64,000 bases of DNA from Artemisia argyi (taxonomy: Eukaryota > Streptophyta > Magnoliopsida > Asterales > Asteraceae). The notes beneath the pieces were generated by a model. That model saw nothing but the letters and a program-made list of their open reading frames with translations. It did no database searches and had not been told where the DNA came from. This document shows, one piece after another, positions 35,243 through 47,260 of the stretch. A program made the translations under genes and the position numbers. Positions within the stretch are counted from its first letter, which is position 1; every line of letters begins with the position of its first letter. The stretch covers positions 110,170,949 through 110,234,948 of the forward strand of contig CM060696.1 of assembly GCA_030686995.1 (NCBI GenBank). Direction: 5' to 3'.

Positions 35243-35716
35243 TAACCCATGACCTTGAGTCTAGCTACAAGACTCGTAAATAAAGAAAAGCGCTTATTGG
35301 GAGGCAACCCATGTTTTGTGTGATTTTTATTTTGTTTGTTTGTTATTTGCTTCCGTATGCATGCTTTATTTTTATTGTTGGTAGATCATGTTTCAAAACT
35401 AAAATAGTGAAAATACTTTATTTTGTTGTTTGGCCCAGTCTTAACTTCATCCAAAGGTATTTTTGCAAAAGATAAGTGTAAGGGGAAACCCCAAATATGT
35501 TTTTAAGAAACAAAACCGATCATGAGTCTCCACAATATGAAATGAACATGTATATTCGTATTTGTTAGAGTCAAATGCTTGTATCGAGTCATAATGAAGT
35601 TTTGCAGGATTTTCCAGGAAGTAGGACGAAGTTTTTCCAGAAATTTTCCGGAAACTTAACATAAGAATTTCTGCAGGTCACTTCTGACGGCGTCACGAGT
35701 TTACTCTTGACGGCGT
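35243..35716 (+). other. Gene-free tail of element C
   Basis: Contains the phrase TTGGGAGGCAACCCATG (35298-35314), common after Athila-type ORFs, and two more TGACGGCGTCA-type words (35687 and 35708), the second cut by the nested solo LTR. Confidence 0.7.
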
Positions 35717-38700
35717 TGATGAGTGCTTATTCACACATCCTTTTTAGGCTTTATTTCAGACCAAAAATACCGAATACTAAGCAAAAATGCCAAGAGAATG
35801 CATGTTTTTGTATTTGTGTATGTGCAGGTACGGATATGAGAAAAATGAACGAAAACAAAGCAAAACCGACAAAAACGAGCACGAGAATTGAAAAAATGTC
35901 AAAAGCCAGAGCCGGGGAAGCAAAATGATCAAAGAGAGTTCAAATTATCATTAGAAGTCCTCAGCCTTTCACAATGTTTCATAATTGATCCCTGAATAAA
36001 GTTTAAGAGATTGGCAAATTTAGCCCCTGAACTTTCAGGAATTTACATTAATGGTCCTTGGGAATAATATCCGAAGAAAAGTCGAACTTGGTCCTTCATA
36101 AATCGAAGAATGACAATTTATGCCTTTGGATTACATTTATGGAGAATGGCAGATTTGGTCCCTATGGTTTGCAATATTACTACTTTGGTCCTTATCAAAA
36201 TATTAATCCTTAATCCTAAAACTACAACAAACAACCGGATCCACTTTACTCTTAATACCCATAAGCCCAAAATTATTAAAAGCCCAATACCCTACCCTAA
36301 CTAAACCTACCCAGTCCACCAAACAAACCCGATCCACCACTACCCCTAAACCCGGTCAACCCATATTACCCCCAGTCAACGAACACAAAATAAAATCCCC
36401 AAAATCACATTCCCGCCCCCTAAATCACCAATTCCCCAAATTACCCCAATCTCACAATAATTACCCCAATGATTAAAGGTTCTAGAAGCTCTTGCACATG
36501 TCAGGGAATGTCAGGAGGACGCGTGGACCAATGGGAGGAGACACGGAGGATACATCACATCAGGGGTACATGATCCAAGGGTGTGGATTAAATAATGAAT
36601 GATATGAGATGATCAAGGGCTGAGATAGACTCAAAGAAACACACCCTTCACGCGGATTGATGACTTGGCAGCTTCAACAAATTCCCCAGCTTAGCTATAT
36701 AAACCCCTTACTCACATCATGTATTTTTTTGGTTAGAATTTAGGTTTTAGAGTAGTAGTAGGAGTAGAGTAATTTAGATTAGTTTATTGTATTTCTGATT
36801 TTTAAAATTGTATTCAACTTTAAATTTTAATATAATTCATATTCTCATTATTTCTTTGAAAGTTAATTTTCTAGATTATTCATTCTGTTTGTGTTCAAAA
36901 CCTTCAGTTACTGTTTCATTAAATTCCATATTAGCTTTCATAATCTGAAATCATTTTCAAATCGTTTTAATGAACAAATCAATTCAAGTCAAGGTTGATG
37001 ATGGTGTTAATTACTGGGATTCTTATGGTCATTTGATATTCCATGGTGTTGGTGAAGCCTATTAAAGATAGGCTGTGAGGGATGCATCTCTCTGTTTAGC
37101 TGAGAGATGAAAGTAAGTTTGCTATTTTTCAAATTCTACTATTTTCTTATATCTGTTTCTATTTACTGTTTCATTAGCATAAGTTTGCTCATTATAGTTT
37201 AATTTTAGTTAATTGCATCTTTTTCGTAGTTGTTGAGTATCAGTTGATTTGATTTGATTTGTTACTATTTTATCCATCTGTCATAGCTTTAGAACTGTGT
37301 TTGTGCTTGTTCTTAGTTTATACATGTGTTTCTGTTTGTATTGTGCTGATTGGTTCATGATCTGAGTTGGATAGTTAGATTGGTTTAGATAGTCTAGTTA
37401 TCTGTTGTGATCCTTAGGTTGGTTAGTTTAAGTTTGAATTTCATAATATTAGTATAGGCTGCTAGGTTCAGGAGTGTTTGGTTTAGGTTGGATCTGAGTT
37501 TTTTTTTATTGGTTTACTAGTGTATTTCTTGCATACTCAGATAACTTAGGAGCTAATTTGATCATAATTTCCATAGGTTAAGGTTAGATATAAAAATTGC
37601 ATATCTGTGATCTAGTATGTTCTGTTTAGGTTTGTCATTCACTGAGTTTTAATTTAGTTTAGGAAATCTGATTTGAGTCTAAATTTAATAGGGAGCAGCT
37701 TAAATACCGTAGCTGTAGTGAAAACTTAAGTATTAAGGGTGTTTGGATTATAGTGGATCTGTGAATTTTGGTTGCCTATGTCTAAGTTTGCTGCATCATA
37801 AGATTTCTTTAGGTGTATGAAGGTTACAACAAGACCAACATAGGTAGGTTAAACTGTGAAAAGTCAAATCTCTTGGTCCTTCAAATTTCACGATCATTTG
37901 AGTTCTGTTGCATCTGAATTTTAGCTTAGTGATAGATTTAGGGTAGATTTAGAGTAATCCAGTTAGAAATTAAATAAATACTTCATTTAGAATCAGAATT
38001 GAGCCTTAGAATTTCACATTAGTCAAAGTTTCATTTCATTACAAAATCAAATCCTTCAGCCCATTAGGTTCTCTAGCTGCTGATCTCAGGTCCATTCAGT
38101 GGTCTAATTTGGTTTGGGAGTTTAATCTTTCTGGTTTTCTGAGCTCTCAGTAGTATAGGTTAGGTTTTGCACAACTTAGATTTTGCTTTCAGCTTATTTG
38201 GGTTCCTATGAATAAGCTGTAAGTCGGGAGTTTCAAACATTGGTCTGTTTTCCAACTTAGGGCTGCAAGTGGGGTTTGGTGAGCGAAATATGTGTTTAGT
38301 TGTTCATTGTAGTTCCATTATACCTTTAGTTACTTTTTCCATCGAGCATTTGCTGTTTTCTTAATCTGTTTGTGTATTGCTTATTTCCATTAAGTGCTTA
38401 TTTGACTGTTTGTGGCTTCATCTGAATTTCTGAGTGCTGTTTGGTCCTCATTCTGTTCCATTAAGCTTTTCTGAGTCAAAAGTACATTGGGTCAGACTTT
38501 GGTCAACTTTGGTCAAAGAGTGCTTATTAATAAGCACTCCAAATAAGCTGTTTTCAAGCTTTTCAGCACTTTCCTAGCTTATTTCAGTTTCAAAATTTTT
38601 TCCCAAGCTCATTTTAATATTTTAGATTTTCTGTAATTTTTTCCAATTTTTCTAAGTTCATTTACTATTTTTTCTATTTTATTTTCATTTTTAATCATTT

Positions 38701-39451
38701 TTAAATACATTTTAATTACTAAAAAAATCCAAAAAAATCAGAAAAAGTCAAGAAAAATCCAAAAATATTTTAGAAAATTATTTTCATTTATTTTAGAATT
38801 TTAGAAATTAATTTTGCATTTTTCCCATTTATTTTCAATTTTTATTTGAATTTTAAATAGTTTTTAATTAGATTTAATAATTTTTTAATTTCCATAAATT
38901 ACATAAAAAGCCAAAAAAATTAGTTTTTAGTTTTAAAATTACTTTTTAGTTATTTTATAATTTTCAAAATTTATTTTTCATTTTTCTCACTTTATTTGAA
39001 TTTTATTTTAATTTTTAATTAGTAAAAATAGTTTTTAATTCATTAAAAATAAATAAAAAGTCAAAAAAATATTTTTCTTTTTCTCAAAATTTTCTTTTAT
39101 CATTTTTAACTTTTGAAAATTATTTCCAAGTCCGTAGGAGTAGCGTAGCTTAAAAGTCGCGTTTTATTTCGTACGTTAACGTTTTAATTTCCGTTTTTGC
39201 TTACGTTTTCGTTTCTACGTTACGTTTCTATTTGCCTTACTTGAATTACGTGCTTAGTTGATTATTTGTGCTTCATTTTCTATTTCATTAGTATAATCTC
39301 ATCAAATCATTTTTTACCACTTTCACGACACGTTTCACGATTCGGGAATTGAAAATTCCATTCACACCTTCGCTGGGACACGACACGGGGAAATACTTTC
39401 CTAAGCATTTCTTCGGTAAAACAATCACTACACTACAAAAAGACATTATCA
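35717..39451 (+). mobile_element. Nested solo LTR E, 3735 bp, of a different Ty3-like family
   Basis: Begins TGATGAGTGC and ends GACATTATCA, with the 5-bp duplication GGCGT on both sides (35712-35716 and 39452-39456). Taking it out restores an unbroken TGACGGCGTCA word in the host element. A TATA box (TATATAAA, 36696-36703) puts the transcript start near 36730, leaving about 2.7 kb of R/U5. Very long LTRs are known in the Tat/Ogre group, but no internal domain is here to confirm the lineage. No ORF of note. Confidence 0.9.
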
Positions 39452-39805
39452 GGCGTCACGTGTAAAAAAATCTGAAATTTTACCAGTTTTGTTTTTCTAA
39501 CGGAGTCTTAAAGTTTTTGTTGAATCATTAGTTTTATAATCTTCAGGAAATCTGCAAACATCATTCCACAAGCATTATATCTTATTTTGTTTTCTAGGTT
39601 TTATTAGCATATGTAGATTGCCGCCGATTTTATGCGAGGTTGCCTTGTCTGTTATCTCAGGTTTTACAGGTTATGTATGACAAGAAAATGATTATTATTC
39701 TGGAAGGGAAGCTTTGATTGTTCATTTTCTTGGAGGAAGATCTAACCTGGCCACCTTATTATCCATACTGAACGAATCAGGAGAGTATTTGATTTCATTC
39801 GTTTT

Positions 39806-41205
39806 ACTTTTAGGGGGTCATTTAAGTCCGGAATTGAATTTATTTGATCAAATATTGCCCTAAATCGCTCCTTTCGTGATTTTAGGTACTTTGGGAGTGA
39901 ATTCTGGAAAATGAAGCAATTCGGACGTTTTTTGAGCATAAAAGTGAAGAAAACGGCAAAGACTTAATTTTCCATGCTGAGAACAGTACCTGACGGCGTC
40001 AAGAGGAAGATCATGACGGCGTCAAGAGTAAAATCCATGACGACCCAGTGCAATCCTGACGGCGTCACAACAAGGGCGTCAAGACCATTTTTGGTGACGG
40101 CCTGCATAAGGAGAATACATGACGGCGTCAGACCCAGATCTAGGCAGTCCGAGAAACTATTTGGCGGCGAGATGACGGCGTCAGACTTTTGTTCTTGACG
40201 CCGTCACCTATCAAAATCTATATATAGTTTTCTATTTTTCATTCATTAAAGGAGGAACTTGTGTGGAGAAAACTAGGGCCGAACTTTGTAAACCCTAGGT
40301 CATATTTTATAGTTTTTTCAAGGGTTTTCACCCCTTGAATCCTTTCATGTTCAATTGAGATAAGTCTTCTCTTAATTCATTCAATATGTCTATGTGTTGT
40401 TTGAATATATCTTATGCTTGTCTTGATTTCAACATGCTAGGCTAGATCTATCTTGTGTTTGCTTAGATGTAATGAAACCTAGATGTTAATTATGTGTTGA
40501 TTACTTGCTTATGGTTGTATTGGATGAATGATTTCAATGTTAGGCTTAAGAAAACTGGCAGATCTCCATTGTGTAACATGCTTGAATGTCTTAGGAAACA
40601 TGAACCGATGTGTACTGGGTTTTATTGGTTGTATTTAATGCATGAGCAAATTCTAGTGATCCCATGTTAGGAGCTTCTTAGCCGGCTCGACATAGGAGTG
40701 AAGTAGGTGCTCATAGGATTGGGGAAGTAAGTACGCCACCCCATGAATGGTATTAAGGAATACAATCCATCATCCACACAACTATAACAAGTAATTAACA
40801 TGTAAAAGATATCTAGGGAGTAGTGAAATCTAAGTAAACACAATTCTCCCATATATTGCTCACAACTTTAGTATAATTTAGTTTTATTTTCATTTTTAGT
40901 ATTTTATTTTGATTGCATCTTTAGTATTGGGTTAGTTGACTAGCAACTAATTCCGCCAAACTCCTTCAAACCCGAGATTTTACTTGTTTTCATAAAATAT
41001 AAAAAATACAAAAAGAATCATCCCTCATCTCTAGACCTAGTCTTTAGGTTTTCTAATCCTGGCGACACTATTCCTAGCTGAACGATCAATCCCCCGGCAC
41101 TTGTCATTATACTATACTACATCGATCAGGTACACTGCATGGTGGGGGTTGTAAGCTTCTCAAGATCCCTTGAGAGGTAAAGCCTGGTGCAATCCCTACG
41201 CATCA
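39806..41205 (+). repeat. 3' LTR of element C, first ~22 bases lost
   Basis: Homology to the 5' LTR begins at ACTTTTAGGGGGTCA; the TGATAAGG start and any polypurine tract are missing, so a small deletion or patch occurred at the junction. The end TACGCATCA and target duplication are intact. The promoter palindrome region (39974-40198) is identical to that of the 5' LTR over at least 225 bases. Confidence 0.92.
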
Positions 41206-41229
41206 ATCGTTAATTGTCTGCCGCTAGGA

Positions 41230-41261
41230 ATTTCCGTTGCTATGCACGGGTACTCGCCTAG
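41230..41261 (+). mobile_element. Helitron-like 3' terminus
   Basis: A short hairpin (CCGT ... ACGG, 41234-41249) is followed by CTAG (41258-41261) and T. Element C lies just upstream, so this could be the true end of the Helitron starting at 28142, or of another one. Confidence 0.45.
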
Positions 41262-41294
41262 TCTATCATATACTTACATTTTCTTTTAAAAAAA

Positions 41295-42415
41295 ATGTCG
41301 GGTTGGAACAACAACAACACCGAAGGATCCTTCACGAATCTCCTCGGGGGTTGGAATAACCCAAACACGGGTTCATCTTCAAACCCGAACGCGGGTTCAT
41401 TACAAAATATCCCTTTGGATAACCCACTTGGCTTGTCGAGTCAAGAACTTTACCTACAAGATCAACGAATGCTATATTGGGAACAAAACCAACAAGCAAC
41501 ACTAGACACCAATTTCCAAAATCTACAATTCACTCAACAATCACAGCCATCACAACATTAAAAAACCGAAACACATGAAGTTCCCGAAACACCTACGTCT
41601 CCACCAAGGCCCAAATCTCGTGGTAAACGAAAGTCCAAAAAATCCAAAGAACCAACCCAAAATGTTACCGATGGTGAGAGGGGACCAAACGAAGACAAAA
41701 CTTCGCGTTGGCATTATACCGAGGAAAGACTTCTTGCAAAATGTTGGGTGGCTGCTAGCAAGGATTCACAAGTCAGCCATTCACAAGCACGCGACACGTT
41801 TTGCCAATGTGTCCAAAATGAGTTCAATAAAGTGAATTATCAAGAGCGCAATAGAGATATGATACAAGGCAAGTGGAAAACGTTGAACCGTGATTGCACA
41901 AAGTTCAACACGTGCTACAAAAGTGCGCAACGGGACAAAAAAAGTGGGGAAGGTGATATGGATATCCTTAACCGGGCCAAGGAAATGTATCGTGACAAGC
42001 ACAGAACGACGTCGTTCGCTAACGAGGAGGCTTGGGCAGTTTTGCCTACTCATAAAAAATGGGACTCGCCGGATCCGGTTGATTTAACCGGCGATGTCCC
42101 AAGCCAAACAAACGAGGCTTTGTTTGGTCATGATGAACAGCCACGCCCCATCGGGGAAAAAGGGCTTCGAAGAAACAAAAATCCGAGACAATGACAAGCA
42201 CCGGAGGATCCTTTTCGTCATTCCAATTCGGGGAGGCTATGCACCAAGAGTATCGGGTAAAACGTGAAGAAGCGGCAATGGCGTATCGGGCTACCGCAGA
42301 AAACCAAGCCACACAAATAAGATTGAAGGAGATTGAATTTTTGTTGCTCAACACTACCGGCAAGGATCCAAGCTATGTCGCGTTGGTGAATATGGAAAAA
42401 GGGCCGAATCATTGA
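41295..42415 (+). pseudogene. Decayed Myb/SANT-like (Harbinger ORF1-like) gene
   Basis: One frame runs 41295-42194 with a single internal stop (TAA at 41559-41561); the C-terminal part continues in another frame (42191-42415) after a frameshift near 42190. The order is Asn/Gly-rich N-terminus, basic KSRGKRKSKKSK, then a trihelix/Myb-like block (RWHYTEERLLAKCWVAASKD to EEAWAVLPTHKKW), then a C-terminal helix ending VALVNMEKG. This matches proteins often annotated as glutathione S-transferase T3-like, which are relatives of the PIF/Harbinger DNA-binding ORF1. They help a transposase bind DNA; no transposase is nearby. Confidence 0.75.
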
Positions 42416-43072
42416 AAAATACGGGTTTCCAAAGTGTCAAGAATGAATAATTGTGTAATGTTGTAACATTTTTTTCCCGTTTCGTATTGTTTGTTTTTTT
42501 TAGTTTCGTATTGTAATATGTTTGAATTAATGTTATGTTTTTTTAATAAATGAAGTGTTAGTATTAGTTTAGGGGTAGAATTTGAAAATAGTTTAGTTAA
42601 AGTTTGGTTATTATAACGGGGGTTTTTGGTTAAAGTTTAGTGGCTGATGTGGCGCTAACGTGGCACCAGGTTAAAGTTTAACCAAAGATGATCATACCCT
42701 TTGCTCTAAGTTATAATTTATTTTAAGCCTAATCTAAAACAAAATCGACGCCACGCGCAAGGTCATTTGCGCGTGTTGTGACACATGTACAGGCTCCGGT
42801 GTTGACACGTTACCTTTTAAAAAAACGGAGAGTGCAGGGTATTTTTGAACCGAAAAAAATAATGCAACTGTGTATAGGGATGTGTATAGTCACGGGTCAC
42901 TACTTCATCTTCAATTTTCATTAGATCTACCTGACTCTAAAGCTTCCTCTTCCACCTCTAAAATGTCTCAAAAATCTTCGCCTTTGAACGGAAATCACAT
43001 ATTGTTTTGTAAACGAGGTTTAGTTTGCAACAAAAGTCACGTAGTTTTTTGTAAACCGGCTAGTTGGACTCT
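42416..43072. other. Gene-free DNA after the pseudogene
   Basis: Nothing recognised apart from a short open frame (42870 onward) of no clear family. The first 300 bases may be the 3' flank of the decayed Harbinger-like element. Confidence 0.5.
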
Positions 43073-43330
43073 CAGTTTAGTCCCCATCCGAAAATCAGGT
43101 GTTTTTGTTGGAGGGTTTTGGTCCCATCTTGTGCACGCGGTTGTTTCTTGGTTTGATCTCATCTCAGTTTGGTCCCCATCCGAAAATCAAGTGTTTTTGT
43201 TGGAGGTTTTTGGTACCATCTTATGAGCGTGGTTGATTCTCGGTTTGATCCCCATCCGAAAATCAATTGTTTTTGTTGGAGGGTTTTGGTCCCCATCCGA
43301 AAAAATAAAATTTTGTTGAGGGTTTTTTTA
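43073..43330 (+). repeat. Irregular tandem repeat (GGTCCCCATCCGAAAATC units)
   Basis: Four copies of a unit headed TCCCCATCCGAAAA start at 43081, 43173, 43249 and 43290, with spacing 92, 76 and 41 bases. Each is followed by TTTTTGTTGGAGG-like DNA. Open frames here are products of the repeat. Confidence 0.85.
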
Positions 43331-45060
43331 TTTTGCCGACTTATCTTTGACAACTTGTTATTTTAGTTGTTTAAGTGTTTTGATTTTTTTGAATCTGTAA
43401 GTTAGTGCTATATTTATTGAATCATGTTTATATTTGTTAATTTTTTATGCAAAACTTATTGTCCGTAGTTAAATGTCATATATACATTCCATTCATGATC
43501 TATTATCCGGTATTCAAATATTATCAATTATTTAGGAGTAGTTGTTTTGGTTAAATTTATCAATATATATTCAAATTTATGAATATGCATATTATTTTTA
43601 GATTTTATTTTATTTATGGTTTGAGATAAATACTATATTTATATTTGAATCCCTATTGTATAAGAATTGCATTAGTGTAAATATAATCCTAAAAGAGTTA
43701 TAGGTTGATAAAAAATAACAAGTATAAATATAATCTTAGAAAGGTCGAATTTAAAGATATTATCTTTCGTATTTTATGGTGTGTTAGTCAATGTGTACAT
43801 GTGCTTCCTTGGTAATCGAGTGTGTCAGTGGTATTTATAATAATCTAACACATTCAGATCGGTTAATAATCAATTTATCTTTCGTATTTTATGGTGTGTC
43901 AGTCAATGTGTATATGGTTTCCTCGGAAATCGAGTGTGTCAGTGGTATTTATAATAATCTAACACGTTCAGATCAGTTAATAATCAAGGCTTAACATTAT
44001 TATTGGATGTAATTTTGGATCATCTTTATAAGCGCAGTCCACATATATTCCCTATATATGGCTGATAATAGTTTTAAAGTTTGAACTTAATATTTGATTT
44101 TAATTAAGATTTTTCTAGCAACTGAGACTTTGTTGAGTAAATTCTATCTATATTTTCTCATTTTTTGTTATTGTTTACGGCAAAGACATTTTTTGGTGAG
44201 TAAATTCTAATATATTAAAAATAACAAAATGTTGTAAAAAAAAACAGAACGAATGTCACTATCAAAAGTGTTTTTAAGATTTTGTATACATCATAAATAA
44301 ACTTTCAGGCTCCTTTCGATCTGTTTGATCCATTTCCATTTTAGGAACATTTCACTGATATGACAAATTAGAAATAGATGATAACCCAATCAACCTATAC
44401 ATATGCAAATGGGTTGACATTGTCAACACTAAATCATTATTCTTCCGGTTGTATTGCTAGTTTCTTCTACAAGCAGGTTAGAACACCTAAGGTTCTCCGC
44501 CAAACTATAGTTCCATTGGCTATGAGAACCTATTGAGCTCCTAAGGGACTAATATATATGCTATTCTGAACCATTTAGTGCTAGTACTATAAACTTTCAG
44601 AGTGAAAAGCACTTTGCCTATAATGTGTTGTATGGTAAAGTTATACGAATGGGTTAGATTGGATACAGGCTTATAAATTTTGTCAACTTATATCAAAATG
44701 CATATATATCCTAAATCATTAGTTGTACGTAAATTTAAACAAAGAAAAGAAAATGAAGTGTATGCGGGTTAGCCTAACCTAAGCTGACCAATTTCAGCTT
44801 ATTCAAAAAATTCCCACTTTGACCCATAACCCAACCTGCCCATTTTGACACCTCTAGGGCAGAGTGCGGTGGAGGAGTGTTCTGTAAAAATAACTTATAA
44901 TCAAAAAGTAAGGTCCTCCACTTGACTTATTTTCAAATGTAGAAACATGGCTAAAGTATATGATAATGACAACAATAAAATATCATGTTAGAAATAAGTA
45001 TATGATATTATATGTGATGCAGGTTTTACTGATCAGGTTTTAAATTTATAATGTTACTCG
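43331..45060. other. AT-rich intergenic DNA with one tandem duplication
   Basis: No gene. 43761-43875 and 43876-43988 are direct repeats of about 115 bp (starting TATCTTTCGTATTTTATGG) differing at a few bases. Confidence 0.7.
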
Positions 45061-45784
45061 TCTACCTATGGTCAACCTTATGCACTCACGGGCAGTGTAC
45101 TCGGTCGTGTGTAGTGTAGTATTCAGTAAAGCCGAGGTCGTCCCAAGAGCTATGTGTCTAGATTTTAACTTAAGTCTAATGTTACGTTTTAAAAGAGATT
45201 AATGATTGTTGATTTATTAAACTAAATGAACAGAAATGAAATTGCGGAAATGAAAATAAGTTGTAAACAGTTGGGAGAAAGTGTACTAGCCTAGTCATTT
45301 TATCCTACATTGTTATGACTATGTTTTCTATAAAACTTCCTATTGCTTCAAGTGGGGCACAAAGGTCGCTAGACTCCTATGGTCAGTGTTCTAAAAGGAG
45401 CGCCAAGGCGTCGCCAAGGCGCGAGGCATGGCCTCGGTGCCACGAAATTGGCCAAGGCGTGAGGTCTAGGCGTCATGTGAAAAGGCGTGGAATAAGGCGC
45501 GAAAAGGCGTGCAAAGGCGCGCCTTTTTGGTAAGGCATGGCACCATTTTTAGAAGCATTTAGGGGATTTATAGATTTGGGCTTGAATTTCAAGTATTTGG
45601 GTTATTTTTTTCTTAGGCCTCGTAATTTCAAAACTTAATTCCTACTTGGGCCTCGTATTTGGTCCTGACTTCTTGATATCCGTAAATTTATTGTCAAAAA
45701 GAACATAATAAATGAAAATACATGATTCACCGAAAAATTTAATTTTAATGTATCCGCCGCTGCAACGCGCGGGTACCCTGCTAG
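45061..45784. mobile_element. Mosaic of transposon scraps ending in a Helitron-like terminus
   Basis: 45061-45135 on the minus strand resembles the end part of Athila-like LTRs (ACTACACTACACACGACC, then GTACACTGCCCG). 45380-45540 is an AAGGCG-rich repeat starting GTGTTCTAAAAGG. 45752-45784 holds a hairpin (CCGC ... GCGG) and CTAG followed by T, a Helitron-type 3' end abutting the truncated LTR of element D. Confidence 0.5.
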
Positions 45785-47087
45785 TATATGGGAGTGAATT
45801 ATGGAAAAGGAAGTATTTTGGACGTTTTTGGAGCATAAAAGTGAAGAAAACGGCAAAGACTTAATTTTCCATGCTGAGAACAGTACCTGACGGCGTCAAG
45901 AAGGAAATTGTGACGGCGTCAGGAGTAAAATCCATGACGACCCAGTTAAAACCTGAAGGCGTCAAGAATTAAAATGGTGACGGCCTGAAGATGGATTACA
46001 CGTGACGACGTCAAACCTATATCTAGGCAGTCCGAGGAGTTTATTGGCGGCGAGATGACGGCATCAGAAATTTGCTCTTGACGCCGTCACCTCACAAAAT
46101 CTATATATACTTTTCTATTTTTCATTCATTAGAGGAGGAACTTGTGTGGAGAATACTAGGGTCGAACCTAATAAACCCTAGGTCGTTTGTAACAGTATTT
46201 TCAAGGGTTTTCACCCCTTGAAACCTTTCATGTTCAATTAAGATAAGTCCTCTTTCAATTCATTCAATATGTCTATGTGTTGTTTGAATATATCTTATGC
46301 TTGTCTTGATTATAACATGCTAGGCTAGATCTTTCATGTGTTTACTTAGATGTAATGAAACCTAGATGTTGATTATAGGTTGATTGCTTGTTTATAGTTG
46401 TAATGGATGCATGATTTCAATGTTAGGCTTAAGAAAACTGTCAGATCTCCATTGTGTAACATGCTTGAATGTCTTAAGAAACATGAACCGATGTGTACTA
46501 GGTTTTTATGTTGTATTTAATGCATGAGCGAATTCTAGTGATCCCATGTTAGGAGCTTCTTAGCCGGCTCGACATAGGAGTGAAGTAGGAGCTTATAGGA
46601 TTGGGGAAGTAAGTACGCCACCCCATGAATGGTATTAAGGAATACAATCCGTCATCCACGCAACTGTAACAAGTAATTAACCTGTAAAAGATATCTAGGG
46701 AGTAGTGAAACCTAAGTAAACACAATTCCCCCATATATTGCTCACACCTCTATCTTAATTTAGTTTATTTTCATTTTTAGTATTTTATTTTGATTGCACC
46801 TTAGTAATTGGGTTAGTTGATTAGCAACTAATTCCGCCCAACTCCTTCAAAACCGAGATTTTTAATTGCTTTTATAAAATATAAAAATACAAAAAGAATC
46901 ATCCCTCATCTCTAGACCTAGTCTTTAGGTTTTCTAATCCTAGCGACACTATTCCCAAGTTGAACGATCAATCCCCCGGTACTTGTCACTATACTATACT
47001 ACAACGATCAGGTACACTGCCTGGTGGGGGTTGTAAGCTTCTCGAGATCCCTCGAGAGGTAAAGCCTGGTGCAATCCCCACGCATCA
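45785..47087 (+). repeat. 5'-truncated LTR of Athila/Tat-like element D
   Basis: Homology to the 32639 LTR begins within its first 150 bases (GGGAGTGAATT); the start was replaced by the Helitron-like end. Palindrome array 45887-46090, TATA near 46104, end CACGCATCA. Confidence 0.92.
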
Positions 47088-47260
47088 AGTTTTTGGCGCC
47101 GCAGCCGGGGAATAGTTACTGTCTAGGTTAGGATTTATTTTTATTAGGTCTACTTGCTAGATTCCTTTCTAGTAAGATTTTATTTTTATTTTTTAGGTTT
47201 TCTTTAGTCTATCTTATTTCTTCGTGTTTTTTTGTTCGTAACTCTTTACCATCAGACATC

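Larger units (their letters stand above)
32639..41205 (+). mobile_element. Complete non-autonomous Athila/Tat-like LTR retrotransposon (element C)
   Basis: Flanked by the 5-bp duplication ATCGT (32634-32638 and 41206-41210). Order: 5' LTR 32639-34057; primer-binding site from 34064; one retropepsin-like ORF 34220-35242; a short gene-free tail 35243-35716 and 39457-39805; 3' LTR 39806-41205. A foreign solo LTR (35717-39451) sits in the tail. No gag, reverse transcriptase, RNase H or integrase is present, so it needed another element's enzymes. The LTRs are nearly identical by eye, so insertion was recent. Confidence 0.93.

Noticed and set aside
39428..39451. CACTACACTACAAAAA looks like the end of a CACTA transposon
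   Set aside because: It lies just inside the 3' end of a solo LTR that has a clean 5-bp duplication (GGCGT) and matching TGAT/ATCA ends; no mirrored CACTA end was found.
41295..42194. Annotation as a glutathione S-transferase
   Set aside because: The database name T3-like comes from fusions or mislabelling; the visible domain is a Myb/SANT-like DNA-binding block with no GST fold motifs.
45315..45533. Arg-rich 72-codon frame
   Set aside because: It is the AAGGCG repeat read in one frame, within a mosaic of transposon scraps.
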